From Nocardia vinacea NBRC 16497 (GTDB taxonomy: Bacteria; Actinomycetota; Actinomycetes; Mycobacteriales; Mycobacteriaceae), in the NCBI RefSeq assembly GCF_000308835.1, contig NZ_BAGN01000220.1, forward strand, positions 45,432 to 109,431: a stretch of DNA of 64,000 nt, written 5' to 3'. Of this stretch, positions 9,143 to 18,455 are shown one piece after another. Made by a program: the position numbers and the translations under genes. Each line of letters starts with the position of its first letter. Positions within the stretch are counted from its first letter, which is position 1. The notes below the pieces were generated by a model. The model was not told where the DNA came from, did not search any database, and worked only from the letters and a program-made list of their open reading frames with translations.

Positions 9143-9162
9143 TCGCTACCCGCCGGTAGCGA
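9143..9162. other. Perfect hairpin between the DUF3263 gene and def
   Basis: TCGCTACC and GGTAGCGA form an eight-base perfect stem with a CGCC loop in the divergent gap, 65 bases upstream of def. It may be an operator or attenuator, and no poly-T follows. Confidence 0.4.
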
Positions 9163-9226
9163 GTCGCCACCACCCGCGATCGCGGCGGCTGCGACCCGTA
9201 CGAGCCCATCGGCAATAATTGCCCCC

Positions 9227-9817
9227 ATGGCTATCCTCCCCATCGTGATCGTCGGTGACCCGGTTCTGCACAATCCGACCGAGCAGGTCACCCAGACGCC
9301 GGAGGAACTGGCCGAGCTGATCGCGGATATGTACGAGACGCTCGATGCCGCCAACGGCGTCGGACTGGCCGCGAACCAGGTCGGCGTGCCGCTGCGGCTG
9401 TTCGTCTACGACTGCCCGGATGTCGGTGCCAACGGTTCGGCCGTGCGGCGCAGGGGCGCGGTGATCAATCCGGTGCTGGAGACCTCGGAGATTCCGGAGA
9501 CCATGCCGGACCCCGATGACAATGACGAGGGCTGCCTGTCGGTGCCCGGTGAGCAGTTCCCCACCGGTCGCGCCGAATGGGCGCGCGTCACCGGAACCGA
9601 TGAGCACGGGGAACCGGTCGAGATCGAGGGCAAGGGTTTCTTCGCCCGCATGCTGCAGCACGAGGTCGGACATCTCGACGGTTTCCTCTATGTGGATGTG
9701 CTGATCGGCCGCAATGCCCGCGCGGCCAAGAAGGCGATCAAGCGGAACGGTTGGGGCACACCGGGACTCAGCTGGATTCCGGGTACCGTGCCCGACCCGT
9801 TCGGACACGATGACTGA
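9227..9817 (+). CDS. def: Peptide deformylase
   Basis: Removes the N-formyl group from nascent proteins. The three family motifs are intact in this 196-residue protein: GVGLAANQ (44-51), EGCLS (101-105, metal ligand Cys103) and HEVGH (145-149, two His ligands and catalytic Glu). The start is the ATG at 9227; the much longer open frame upstream is a shadow of the opposite-strand genes. The stop overlaps the GNAT gene start by eight bases, and def-GNAT-xthA is the same order as Rv0429c-Rv0427c. Confidence 0.96.
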   Translation: MAILPIVIVGDPVLHNPTEQVTQTPEELAELIADMYETLDAANGVGLAANQVGVPLRLFVYDCPDVGANGSAVRRRGAVINPVLETSEIPETMPDPDDNDEGCLSVPGEQFPTGRAEWARVTGTDEHGEPVEIEGKGFFARMLQHEVGHLDGFLYVDVLIGRNARAAKKAIKRNGWGTPGLSWIPGTVPDPFGHDD

Positions 9818-10808
9818 TCCTGCGGCACAACCGGGTGATTCGATATTGCCCGATATCCAGCTGGGTCGCCGCGTGGTGCTGCGGTATCGGTTGCCCGCGG
9901 GTTATCCCCAGTCACTCACAGATGTGATCGGCGAACTGGTTTCGCTGGATCCGCCTACCGTGCGGGCCGCGGACGGGCAGGTTGTTGCGGTCGCGGTGGA
10001 TCGGGTGGTCGCGATGAAAGCGTTGGGGCCGAGGCCGATTCGCACCAGGGAGATTCGGGCGCTGGAGGCCGCCGCCGCCTACGGCTGGCCCGGTATCGAA
10101 CAGGGTTGGATCGACGGCTGGCTGCTGCGCGCCGGAAACGGCTACACCAACCGCGCCAATTCCGCTGTGCCGCTCGGCAGCTCGGACGGCCCGGCGGCGC
10201 TGGGCGCGGATACGCTGCAGCGGATCGGCGAGTGGTATACCGCGCACGGGCTGCCGGTGCAGATCGCGCTGCCGGATCGGCTGGCGGCGCTGCCGCCGGG
10301 CTGGCGGAGTCGGCGGGAAACCCAGCTGCTGGCCATCGATATCGAGAATTTCGTACTGCCGCAGGGGCCGCGGATGGTGCGCATCGTGCCCGCACCCGAT
10401 GACGCCTGGCTGTCGATGCACCGCTACAGCGGTGAAGATCCTGCGACACAGCCTGTTTCGACGCCGCCGGTGGTGCAGGTGCTGACAGCCGTGCACGACG
10501 GCGAAGTGGGTTTCGCCTCGCTCGGATTGCCGCAGCCCATCGCGATCGGACGCGGCGCGCTCACCACCGCACCGGACGGCCGCCGTTGGATCGGCCTGAC
10601 CTGCGTCGCGGTGGCGGCCGAGCATCGCAGGCACGGACTGGGTTCGCTGATCTGCGCGGAGCTGATCCGCTGGGGCGCCGACCGCGGCGCCACCCACGCC
10701 TATCTCCAGGTCGAGGCCGAAAATACCGGGGCCATCGCGATGTATCACGAGTTGGGCTTCCTCGACCACCACACCTACCGCTATGCCACGCCGGACGGCT
10801 CTCGCTGA
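9810..10808 (+). CDS. GNAT-family N-acetyltransferase (Rv0428c-like)
   Basis: A 332-residue protein with an N-terminal region of about 190 residues (including GWPGIEQGWIDGWLLRAGNG) and a C-terminal GNAT acetyltransferase domain. The acetyl-CoA motif appears as CVAVAAEHRRHGLGSLICAEL, followed by YLQVEAENTGAIAMYHELGF. The substrate is unknown. The ATG at 9810 overlaps the end of def, so the two are probably translated together, and xthA follows after 55 bases. Confidence 0.88.
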   Translation: MTDPAAQPGDSILPDIQLGRRVVLRYRLPAGYPQSLTDVIGELVSLDPPTVRAADGQVVAVAVDRVVAMKALGPRPIRTREIRALEAAAAYGWPGIEQGWIDGWLLRAGNGYTNRANSAVPLGSSDGPAALGADTLQRIGEWYTAHGLPVQIALPDRLAALPPGWRSRRETQLLAIDIENFVLPQGPRMVRIVPAPDDAWLSMHRYSGEDPATQPVSTPPVVQVLTAVHDGEVGFASLGLPQPIAIGRGALTTAPDGRRWIGLTCVAVAAEHRRHGLGSLICAELIRWGADRGATHAYLQVEAENTGAIAMYHELGFLDHHTYRYATPDGSR

Positions 10809-10863
10809 ACCTACTCCTCCTGCGGTACAACAGATCTATAGCCCATTGCGAAGGAAGGCATCC

Positions 10864-11679
10864 GTGCGTCTCGCGACCTGGAACGTCAATTCGATCCGCT
10901 CCCGCCTCGACCGGGTCGCGGACTTCCTCGACCGCCAGGACATCGATGTGCTCGCGATGCAGGAGACCAAATGCCGCGACGACCAGTTCCCGTTCGAGCG
11001 CTTCGACGAACTCGGCTATGAAGTCGCCCACATCGGGCTGAACCAGTGGAACGGCGTCGCCATCGCCTCACGCATCGGCCTCGACGATGTGGAGGCCGCG
11101 TTCCCGGACCAGCCCGGCTTCGACAAGGATGCGGCCGATTCGCTGATCAGCACCCCGATCGTGGAATCGCGCGCACTCGGTGCGACCTGCGGCGGCGTCC
11201 GGGTGTGGAGCCTCTACGTCCCCAACGGCCGCACCCTGCACGACCCGCACTACACCTACAAACTGGAATGGCTTGCCGCCCTGCGCGCCAACGGCGCCCG
11301 GTGGCTCGCCGAGCATCCGGAGGCGCAGATCGCCCTGGTCGGCGACTGGAATATCGCCCCGACCGACGACGACGTCTGGTCCGTCGAATTCTTCGCCGAT
11401 AAAACCCACACCTCCCAACCCGAACGCGACGCCTTCAACGCCATCGTCGAAACCGGCTTCGCCGACGTCATGCGCCCCTACGCCCCCGGCCCCGGCGTCT
11501 ACACCTACTGGGACTACACCCAACTGCGCTTCCCCCGAAAAGAAGGCATGCGCATCGATTTCATCCTCGCCTCCCCCACCCTCGCCGCCCGCACCAAGGA
11601 CGCGATGGTCGACCGCGAGGAACGAAAAGGCAAGAGCCCCAGCGACCACGCCCCGGTGATCGCCGAATTCACCGACTGA
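10864..11679 (+). CDS. xthA: Exodeoxyribonuclease III / AP endonuclease
   Basis: DNA-repair nuclease of the exonuclease III (EEP) family, 271 residues. Motifs seen are LATWNVNSIRSRLDR at the N-terminus, LAMQETKC (metal-binding Glu), LVGDWNIAPTDDDV (Asp/Asn), and the terminal SDHAPVI (catalytic Asp-His). The GTG at 10864 is chosen over the longer frame because AAGGAAGG stands just upstream and the family begins directly at this strand. It is the last gene of the def-GNAT-xthA group. Confidence 0.95.
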   Translation: MRLATWNVNSIRSRLDRVADFLDRQDIDVLAMQETKCRDDQFPFERFDELGYEVAHIGLNQWNGVAIASRIGLDDVEAAFPDQPGFDKDAADSLISTPIVESRALGATCGGVRVWSLYVPNGRTLHDPHYTYKLEWLAALRANGARWLAEHPEAQIALVGDWNIAPTDDDVWSVEFFADKTHTSQPERDAFNAIVETGFADVMRPYAPGPGVYTYWDYTQLRFPRKEGMRIDFILASPTLAARTKDAMVDREERKGKSPSDHAPVIAEFTD

Positions 11680-11682
11680 CGT

Positions 11683-12264
11683 TCAGCGGACCCAGTTCTT
11701 CAACGGTTCCGTCTTCAGCTCGACGTCCACCGGCTCGGGCAGTTTCACCACGGCACCGAACGGCACCGTAACGATCTGCTCGTACCGATTCCCCTTTGGC
11801 TTGCTGTATACGGAGACCTCACACGAATCTCGATCTATGAGCAAATATATGGGTATGCCGGTGTCAGCGTAGGCGCGCGGCTTCTCATGCCTGTCACGCC
11901 GATCGGTGTCCCGGTCGTCCGACGTCACCTCGATAGCCAGCAGAACTGACTCGGGATCGGCCCATTCCCCTTGGCCCACAAATGCGTCAGCATCCGCCAG
12001 CACGCCGTCCGGCCGAGCACGACCTTTCCGATAGCGGTCGATCTTCAGCCCTCGTTCCGGCGTTACGAACAGCTCAGGACGGAACATCAGGAAGACCCGG
12101 ATCAACCACTGAATGATCCGATCATGATCCCCATCCGGCATCGCCTTGACCCCCAGTTGTCCATCGATGAGCTCGAGCCGCAAACCCTCCGCAATGCGAT
12201 CGGCCGCCTGAGCAAGCTCCTCGAACTGCTCGGTTGTGATGACTGACTCATGCACGGCGGTCAT
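11683..12264 (-). CDS. Uma2-family putative restriction-type endonuclease
   Basis: A 193-residue protein of the Uma2/DUF820 family, which has a PD-(D/E)XK nuclease-like fold. Diagnostic parts are RPDGVLAD near residue 97, LLAIEVTSDDRDTDR near 120 and KPRAYADTGIPIYLLID near 145. These solitary proteins are abundant in actinobacteria and their role is not established. It is convergent with xthA, with only three bases between stop codons. The start ATG 12264 has a reasonable context. Confidence 0.85.
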   Translation of the reverse strand: MTAVHESVITTEQFEELAQAADRIAEGLRLELIDGQLGVKAMPDGDHDRIIQWLIRVFLMFRPELFVTPERGLKIDRYRKGRARPDGVLADADAFVGQGEWADPESVLLAIEVTSDDRDTDRRDRHEKPRAYADTGIPIYLLIDRDSCEVSVYSKPKGNRYEQIVTVPFGAVVKLPEPVDVELKTEPLKNWVR

Positions 12265-12400
12265 GTCCTAACACTACGGGGGCGAAATCGATGAACGGAG
12301 ATCATTCGCAGGACAACACCAGAATATCGTCGTAGATGCGGCGTGTTGGCTTCCGACTATGTTCGGGCGCGTCCGGGCTGCCGTTCCAGCGGACCTCAGA

Positions 12401-14377
12401 TCAAGGGTTCATTTCGTAACCGTCCGCGTGTGCTCGGGCATGCGCGAGCACTTTGTCGAAGCGCACGCGCGAGGGGATCGGGCGGCGGACGAGGTCAAGG
12501 GCGCGGGTCTGTTGGGATTTGGTTGCGGCGGGCTTGGTGTGCAGGGTCAGGGCGTTCTTGGAGAATTCGCGGACGAAGATGTCGAAGAGCTGGTCGAGCA
12601 CATCCGTTGTGGTGCCCTCGATTTCGGCCTGCTCCAGGATCAGCTGGGCGTAGGGCACCGCAGTGAACAGTTCGCCTAAGGCGAAGAGGAAATCTACGTC
12701 GCGCTGTTGTATTGCGGTCGGTGCGGCAGCGGCCAGGAGGGTCTGGAAGGCGAGGGCCTGTTCCAGGAAGAGGGCGACATTCGGTATGTGCGCGAACTTT
12801 TCGAAGACGGGACGCCAGTCGCGGAAGCGGATTCGGCCGAGGCCGCTGCTCGGGCCCTGCCGGAACAGGAATTCGTCATCGGCGGTGTCGCGGCGCGTCG
12901 GCACGGGATCGTAGCTGGCACCGGCCAATTCGGCGCGCAGCTTGGGTACCGCCGCGCCGGCGCGCGGGGTGAGCTTGCGGCTCGACCAGCTCAGCGCACC
13001 GGAAATCGCCCGAACCGTCCCCTTCGGCGCGACACCCGCGCCGGGCAGGTAACGCAGCGCGGCCAATCCGGCATCGGCGGGATGGAACATGTAGTTGGCC
13101 ATGAACTTCAGCGACAGCGCCATATTCACGTGCACCGTGCCCTCGAGCCGCGGCAGTCCGAAGAGCCCGAGCATCGCCATCGGGAAGTACATATCGTTTT
13201 CGAAACCGCGGGCCGCGATCACATCCGCGAGATCCTCGGTGATCCGCTGCCCCTGCCGGGTCACGGTCATTTTCTCGATCGCATTGAACAGCAGGTAGCG
13301 GCGGTCGTTCGGGGATGCGGAGCGCATGTAGTCGATGGCGCGCTCGCTGTAGAGCTTCATACCGAGCAGCCGCGCGTAGGAATCGGTAACCAGCGATTGC
13401 ACCTGAGGGAACTCGGTTACCCGGTGCCCGAACAGGATTCGGTTCTCGGCATGGGTAATCGCCTCGTAGAAGGCGTGTTCACAGGCGCCGACCGCACCGA
13501 ATCCGAGATTGAACTTGCCGACATTGACCGTATTCATCGCGGCGTGGAAAGCATCTTCGCCGCGATGCAGGATGTCCTCCTCGGCGACCGGATATTTCTC
13601 CAGATCGAAAGCCGCCACATACATCTGGCTGTCGACGACGTTGCGGCGCAACTTGTAGCTCTTGTGTTTGCTGTCCGCGACGAAGAACAGATACCCCTCG
13701 TAATCCTCCTGCGTCGGCTTGCTTTCCAGCGCCTTCGCGCTGTCGATGATGGGTTTGTCGGCCCGGCGACCGAATACCGACACCATGCCCGCCAGATTGC
13801 CGTTGCCGATGTAATGCTTACTGCCGGAAGCGGTGTAGCCGCCGCCAGGCTTGGGCGTGAGCACCATATCGGTCGAATAGACGTCCGCGCCGTGCTCCTT
13901 CTCGGAGAGTCCGAAGGCGAAGATCTCACCGGAATCCAGCAGCGCGGCGGCCTTCTGCTTGGCGGCCTTGTTCTCGCTCTGCCAGATCGGGCCGAGCCCC
14001 AGAATGGTGACCTGCCAGACGTACCAGTAGGACATGCCGTAGAAGCCGAGGATCTCGCTCATCATCGCGATCCGGCCGGTATCCCAGCGCTTGTTCGGAT
14101 CGCCATTGGCCTCGGCAGCCGGGGTGAGGAAGGTGGCGAAGACCCGCTCCCGCTTCACGAAATCGAGGAAGTCGGCGTACCAGATCCGCTCCCGATCGTC
14201 ATGCTTCAGCGCCGCCTTACCCCTGGCTTCGAACCACTGCACGGTGGCCCGCAGGAGTCTGCGGGTCTCCGCATCGAACTCGGCGAATTCGCAGGTCTTC
14301 GGGTTGAACAGGGTTTCGGGCCCACCCGTCACCCGGCCACCACCCCTCATCGAGTCGCGTTGCGACGCTGCATTCAT
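12401..14377 (-). CDS. Long-form acyl-CoA dehydrogenase / acyl-CoA oxidase-like enzyme
   Basis: A 658-residue flavoprotein of the acyl-CoA dehydrogenase superfamily with an extra C-terminal region, longer than the usual 380-400 residues and closer to acyl-CoA oxidase-like FadEs. FAFGLSEKEHGADVYSTDM is the acyl-CoA/FAD-binding strand and FNLGFGAVGACEHAFYEAI begins the C-terminal helical domain. The ATG 14377 is chosen because a GAGGAG ribosome-binding site lies just upstream. Residues 4-20 (about ASQRDSMRGGGRVTGGP) come from a 51-bp repeat shared with accA and the echA leader, so the conserved protein really begins near ETLFNPKTCEF. A TetR gene is divergent and probably regulates it. Confidence 0.85.
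   Translation of the reverse strand: MNAASQRDSMRGGGRVTGGPETLFNPKTCEFAEFDAETRRLLRATVQWFEARGKAALKHDDRERIWYADFLDFVKRERVFATFLTPAAEANGDPNKRWDTGRIAMMSEILGFYGMSYWYVWQVTILGLGPIWQSENKAAKQKAAALLDSGEIFAFGLSEKEHGADVYSTDMVLTPKPGGGYTASGSKHYIGNGNLAGMVSVFGRRADKPIIDSAKALESKPTQEDYEGYLFFVADSKHKSYKLRRNVVDSQMYVAAFDLEKYPVAEEDILHRGEDAFHAAMNTVNVGKFNLGFGAVGACEHAFYEAITHAENRILFGHRVTEFPQVQSLVTDSYARLLGMKLYSERAIDYMRSASPNDRRYLLFNAIEKMTVTRQGQRITEDLADVIAARGFENDMYFPMAMLGLFGLPRLEGTVHVNMALSLKFMANYMFHPADAGLAALRYLPGAGVAPKGTVRAISGALSWSSRKLTPRAGAAVPKLRAELAGASYDPVPTRRDTADDEFLFRQGPSSGLGRIRFRDWRPVFEKFAHIPNVALFLEQALAFQTLLAAAAPTAIQQRDVDFLFALGELFTAVPYAQLILEQAEIEGTTTDVLDQLFDIFVREFSKNALTLHTKPAATKSQQTRALDLVRRPIPSRVRFDKVLAHARAHADGYEMNP
14319..14369 (-). 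repeat. 51-bp repeat family A, copy 1
   Basis: The copy lies right after the start codon of the acyl-CoA dehydrogenase gene and adds 17 in-frame codons. It contains a GTCGC-GTT-GCGAC hairpin (14354-14366). Other copies are at 46795-46844, 50086-50136 and 50137-50187. Confidence 0.85.
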
Positions 14378-14516
14378 AGCTGACTCCTCATTGATCCGGA
14401 CATATACCGGCCACTTCATTCACGACTGTAGCATTATTGTTCGTCGATGTAGGAATTCGATCTTCAGGCCCGGTACCAGGGCGAACCCGGTGAGCAACGC
14501 TGATATCTTGGTGCCC

Positions 14517-15143
14517 ATGGGTAGCGAGACAGCGGTGCAGCCACGGCAGCGGGCACAGCATTTGGGCCCCGAGCGTCGCCGCCCCCAAGTGCTCGACACC
14601 GCACTGGCGATTGCCGTGGAGCACGGCGTCGCGGCGGTAACCATGGCCGCGATCGCGGAGCGGATGAATGTGACCCGGCCCGTGGTGTATGCCTGCTTCC
14701 CGGATCGCGTCGAGCTGATCGAGGCGCTCATCCAGCGCGAGGAGAGCTTCCTGGTCGGCGGAGTGCTCGAGGTGCTGCCGCCCCGCGATGTCGACGCGGA
14801 TGAGACCGTTTTCGTCGACGGCTTCCGCGCCCTGCTGGAGAAGGCGGCCGAGCGACCGGATGCGTGGCGGCTGCTGTACGGCAATCCCGATCCGGCCGTT
14901 GCGGATTCGTTCGGGCGCGGTCGCCGGCTCGCCATCGAGCGCTGCACCACGCTGCTGCGACCGACGCTGCGCGCATGGGGCACCGAGGACGCCGAGCGCA
15001 AGTTGCCTGCGCTGATCGAGCTGTGGGTATCCGCGGGTGAGGGCGCGGTGCGCACGCTGCTGGCGGGCGAGGGCGGTTGGGATCCGCAGAACCTCGGGGC
15101 CTTTGTCGGGGCGGCCGTGTACCGCGCATTGCGTCACGCCTGA
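14517..15143 (+). CDS. TetR-family transcriptional regulator
   Basis: A 208-residue repressor. The N-terminal helix-turn-helix (about 25-70) reads VLDTALAIAVEHGVAAVTMAAIAERMNVTRPVVYACFPDRVEL, followed by a helical ligand-binding domain. The ATG at 14517 gives a normal-length protein; the open frame upstream belongs to no gene. It is divergent from the long acyl-CoA dehydrogenase (139-base gap) and 136 bases upstream of hmgA, so it could regulate either. Confidence 0.88.
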   Translation: MGSETAVQPRQRAQHLGPERRRPQVLDTALAIAVEHGVAAVTMAAIAERMNVTRPVVYACFPDRVELIEALIQREESFLVGGVLEVLPPRDVDADETVFVDGFRALLEKAAERPDAWRLLYGNPDPAVADSFGRGRRLAIERCTTLLRPTLRAWGTEDAERKLPALIELWVSAGEGAVRTLLAGEGGWDPQNLGAFVGAAVYRALRHA

Positions 15144-15154
15144 CAATTGTTCAG
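15140..15154. promoter_or_regulatory. Near-palindrome upstream of hmgA
   Basis: CTGACAATTGTTCAG overlaps the stop codon of the TetR gene and is symmetrical except for one base. It could be an operator for the hmgA-fahA pair; the distance to hmgA is 125 bases. Confidence 0.35.
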
Positions 15155-15279
15155 CACTTCACGCCAACGCTAGGCGAAATGCCGCAGAAGACCGCAGAGG
15201 ACCGACAAAATGTCCACCGTACCGGCACCTGCGGCACTACGATGGAAGCAAATCCAGCGGTCCAGCCGGAGGTGCGGTC

Positions 15280-16536
15280 ATGGCGTTCTATCGGCAGATG
15301 GGAGCGGTGCCGCCCAAGCGGCACACCCAGCATCGTGACGACCAGGGACGGCTCTATTACGAAGAGTTGATGGGCGAGGAGGGCTTCTCCGGCGATTCCT
15401 CGCTGCTGTATCACCGGGGCCTGCCGCCCGCCATTGTCGATTCGACGGTATGGGAGCTGCCGGACCAGACCCTCACCCCGAATCATCCACTGCGCCATCG
15501 ACATCTGCGCCTGCACAATCTCTTTCCCGGCGATACCCCGGCCGGAACCGATCCGGTTACCGGCCGTCGACTGCTGCTCGGCAATGCGGATGTGCGGATC
15601 TCGTATGTGGTGGCCAAAGGTGCCTCACCGCTGTACCGCAATGCGATCGGCGACGAGCTGGTGTACGTGGAATCCGGTGCGGCCGTTGTCGAAACGGTCT
15701 TCGGCACCATCACCGCCCGGCAGGGCGACCAGGTGCTGATTCCGCGCGCGACCACGCACCGCTGGCTACCGAGCGGCCCGGAACCGCTGCGCACGTATGT
15801 GATCGAAGCATCCAGCCACATCACTCCGCCGAAGCGCTATCTTTCGAAATTCGGTCAGCTGCTGGAACATTCGCCGTACTGCGAGCGGGATCTGCACGGG
15901 CCAGGAGAACCGCTGGTCGCCACCGGAACCGATATCGAGGTGCTGGTGAAGCATCGTCCCGGCGGTCAGGTGGTCGGCACGCGCATGATCTATGCGACCC
16001 ATCCGTTCGATGTGGTCGGCTGGGACGGCTGCCTGTATCCACTTACCTTCAATATCGCCGATTTCGAACCGCTCACCGGCCGGGTGCACCAGCCGCCGCC
16101 CGCCCATCAGGCATTCGAGGGAATCAATTTCGTGGTGTGCAATTTCGTACCGCGCAAGGTCGACTACCACCCGCTATCGATTCCGGTGCCGTACTACCAC
16201 TCCAATGTCGACAGCGACGAGATCATGTTCTACTGCGGCGGAAACTACGAGGCGCGCAGGGGTTCCGGCATCGGGCAGGGTTCGGTATCGGTACACCCCG
16301 GCGGTTATGCGCACGGTCCGCAGCCGGGCGCGTATGAGCGCAGTATCGGCATCGATTTCTTCGATGAACTCGCGGTCATGGTCGATACCTTCCGACCGCT
16401 CGAACTCGGCGAGGGCGCGCTGGCCTGCGAGGATCCCGGATATGCGTGGACCTGGTCCGGTCGCGGACCGCAATCCGACGGACACCGGCAACCGAATCGG
16501 CGCCCGCACGCGAATCAGCGCCGTGGGCCCGCATGA
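15280..16536 (+). CDS. hmgA: Homogentisate 1,2-dioxygenase
   Basis: Fe(II) cupin dioxygenase that opens the ring of homogentisate to maleylacetoacetate in tyrosine/phenylalanine breakdown. The 418-residue protein has the expected ligand region YYHSNVDSDEIMFY (near 305-318) and SVHPGGYAHGPQPG (near 338-351). ATG 15280 is preceded by GGAGGTG. The stop overlaps the start of the fumarylacetoacetase gene (ATGA). The intervening maleylacetoacetate isomerase is not in the window. Confidence 0.93.
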   Translation: MAFYRQMGAVPPKRHTQHRDDQGRLYYEELMGEEGFSGDSSLLYHRGLPPAIVDSTVWELPDQTLTPNHPLRHRHLRLHNLFPGDTPAGTDPVTGRRLLLGNADVRISYVVAKGASPLYRNAIGDELVYVESGAAVVETVFGTITARQGDQVLIPRATTHRWLPSGPEPLRTYVIEASSHITPPKRYLSKFGQLLEHSPYCERDLHGPGEPLVATGTDIEVLVKHRPGGQVVGTRMIYATHPFDVVGWDGCLYPLTFNIADFEPLTGRVHQPPPAHQAFEGINFVVCNFVPRKVDYHPLSIPVPYYHSNVDSDEIMFYCGGNYEARRGSGIGQGSVSVHPGGYAHGPQPGAYERSIGIDFFDELAVMVDTFRPLELGEGALACEDPGYAWTWSGRGPQSDGHRQPNRRPHANQRRGPA

Positions 16537-17708
16537 AGACCCGCATCGAGGTTCCCGACAACGCCCTCTTCGGTCCGGACAATCTTCCCTATGGCGTCTT
16601 CGCGCCGGAGGGCCAGGACTTCCGGGTCGGTGTGCGACTCGGCGAGCAAGTCATCGATCTGGCTGCGGCACTGGAGGATCCGGTATTCGCCGAGCCGAGT
16701 CTCAATGCCTTCATGGCGGCGGGGCCACGTCGGTGGCGGGAGGTGCGCAACCGGATCCGCGAACTGATCGATCACGAAATCCCCAGGGAGGCAGTGCATC
16801 TACTGCACGATGTGCGCACCAAACTGCCAGTAGAGATCGGTGATTATGTCGATTTCTACGCCAGCATCGACCATGCAACGAACCTCGGCAGACTGTTTCG
16901 CCCCGATGCCGAACCGCTGCTGCCCAATTGGCGGCATCTACCGGTCGGATATCACGGGCGTGCGGGCACCGTCGTCGTCTCGGGTACCGATATCATTCGG
17001 CCGCGCGGGCAACGCCGAACATCTTCCGACACACCAGTTTTCGGTCCATCACAGCGTCTCGATATAGAGGCCGAGCTCGGATTCGTGGTCGGAATCGGTT
17101 CCGAACTCGGCACACCCATCGATATCGACCAGTTCGCCGAGCACGTCTTCGGCGTCGCACTGGTGAACGATTGGTCCGCGCGCGATATCCAGGCCTGGGA
17201 GTACCAGCCGCTCGGACCGTTCCTCGGCAAGTCCTTCGCGACATCGCTCTCGGCCTGGATAACGCCGCTGGCCGCCTTGGAGACCGCCCGCATTCGGCTG
17301 CCGAAGCAAGAACCCGAGCCACTGCCCTATCTGCGGGGCAGCCAGCAGTGGGGACTCGATATCGACCTGGCCGTGCACTGGAACGGTCAAACCGTCTCGC
17401 ATCCACCATATTCCCGGATGTACTGGTCACCGGCGCAGATGCTGGCGCATCTCACCGCGAATGGGGCCGCCACGCGCACCGGCGACCTCTACGCGTCCGG
17501 TACCGTCTCCGGATCGGAACCGGACCAGCGCGGGTCCTTCATCGAATTGTCCTGGGGCGGAGCCGAACCCGTCACGGTGAACGGTCTGCACCGAACCTTC
17601 CTCGAGGACGGCGACGAGGTAGTCATCACGGCATCAGCCCCGGGTTCGCATGCGCGCCGCATCGGCCTCGGTGAGGTCCGCGGGCGCATCTGGCATGCGC
17701 GAAACTGA
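16533..17708 (+). CDS. fahA: Fumarylacetoacetase
   Basis: Hydrolyses fumarylacetoacetate to fumarate and acetoacetate, the last step of homogentisate degradation. The 391-residue length fits. Features include DYVDFYASIDHATNLG and LPVGYHGRAGTVVVSG (catalytic His), LDIEAELGFVVG (metal-binding Glu) and VALVNDWSARDIQAWEY (metal Asp). The ATG at 16533 overlaps the hmgA stop, so the two are one operon. It ends four bases before the stop of the convergent TetR gene. Confidence 0.94.
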   Translation: MKTRIEVPDNALFGPDNLPYGVFAPEGQDFRVGVRLGEQVIDLAAALEDPVFAEPSLNAFMAAGPRRWREVRNRIRELIDHEIPREAVHLLHDVRTKLPVEIGDYVDFYASIDHATNLGRLFRPDAEPLLPNWRHLPVGYHGRAGTVVVSGTDIIRPRGQRRTSSDTPVFGPSQRLDIEAELGFVVGIGSELGTPIDIDQFAEHVFGVALVNDWSARDIQAWEYQPLGPFLGKSFATSLSAWITPLAALETARIRLPKQEPEPLPYLRGSQQWGLDIDLAVHWNGQTVSHPPYSRMYWSPAQMLAHLTANGAATRTGDLYASGTVSGSEPDQRGSFIELSWGGAEPVTVNGLHRTFLEDGDEVVITASAPGSHARRIGLGEVRGRIWHARN

Positions 17709-17712
17709 GCGT

Positions 17713-18399
17713 TCAACGCGCGGCAGTTCGAACCCCCGCATCGACAACGGCGATGAACCGCTGCAGATCCTCGATCAGCGTATCGACCATATCGGGCGCG
17801 CCACCATCGTCATGATGGTGCAGCCAGTCCGCGACGAGTTCGAACATGCCGCCAATAGTCGCCAGCGCCAAGGCGATTCGCCTGCGCTGCTCCTCCGGAT
17901 CCGATGACGCCGCACCCGACCACTGCTGATCGATAAAGGCCGCCGACCAGCGCCGATTACTGCGCCGTTGCTTCTCCACCGCAGGTGATATGCCGCCCGC
18001 CTCGCCGAATGTCACCTTGGCCAGCCGCGGATCATCGGCAATGGCATGCACGAAGGCCGCGATAATGGCTTGCGCGCGCTCCGGCCAGGGCAGTTCGGCG
18101 GATGCGGTGGCCGCCTCGATGGCCCGCTGCTGAATCTGCTCGGTGATGTGCGTGAGCAGCGCGACGTAGCACGCTTCCTTGCTGTCGAAATGATCGTAGA
18201 AACCCTTGGTCCCGACGAACGCGCGCTGACAGATCTGTTCGATCGACGTACCCGAAAAGCTTTGCTCGGCAAATAGTTCGGTGGCCGCTTCGAGCAGTTG
18301 GCTGCGCCGTTGCGCGCTGCGCTGCTCGGCATCGAGACCACGGATGCGGCGCCGCGCCGGAGTCGGATCGGGCCGCGCGGCGGATTTGCTGCGGGTCAT
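17713..18399 (-). CDS. TetR-family regulator of the adjacent lipase
   Basis: A 228-residue repressor starting MTRSKSAARP, with an HTH at about 40-85 (LLEAATELFAEQSFSGTSIEQICQRAFVGTKGFYDHFDSKE) and a helical ligand domain. The ATG at 18399 gives the usual N-terminal basic tail; the open frame continues to 18474 across the operator and is unlikely to be translated. A 25-bp palindrome lies in the 96-bp gap to the divergent secreted lipase, so control of the lipase and itself is inferred. Confidence 0.9.
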   Translation of the reverse strand: MTRSKSAARPDPTPARRRIRGLDAEQRSAQRRSQLLEAATELFAEQSFSGTSIEQICQRAFVGTKGFYDHFDSKEACYVALLTHITEQIQQRAIEAATASAELPWPERAQAIIAAFVHAIADDPRLAKVTFGEAGGISPAVEKQRRSNRRWSAAFIDQQWSGAASSDPEEQRRRIALALATIGGMFELVADWLHHHDDGGAPDMVDTLIEDLQRFIAVVDAGVRTAAR

Positions 18400-18430
18400 A
18401 CCTCGACCATAGTCGGAGCAGTTTAAGAAA

Positions 18431-18455
18431 GACTTCTTGTTGGTAACAGGAAGTC
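18431..18455. promoter_or_regulatory. TetR operator overlapping the lipase promoter
   Basis: Arms GACTTC and GAAGTC enclose TGTT-GGT-AACA, giving a 25-bp dyad with only one mismatched pair. A promoter for the lipase fits TTGTTG (18437-18442), 17 bases, then TGTAAT (18460-18465), so a bound repressor would cover the -35 and spacer. Confidence 0.75.

Noticed and set aside
8225..9226. N-terminal extension of the def reading frame
   Set aside because: It runs antisense over the DUF3263 and LytR_C genes; def begins at ATG 9227 with the conserved MAILPIVIVGDP.
12707..14383. 558-codon open frame on the plus strand
   Set aside because: It is exactly antisense to the acyl-CoA dehydrogenase gene and its translation is Arg/Gly/His-rich with no domain; a high-GC shadow.
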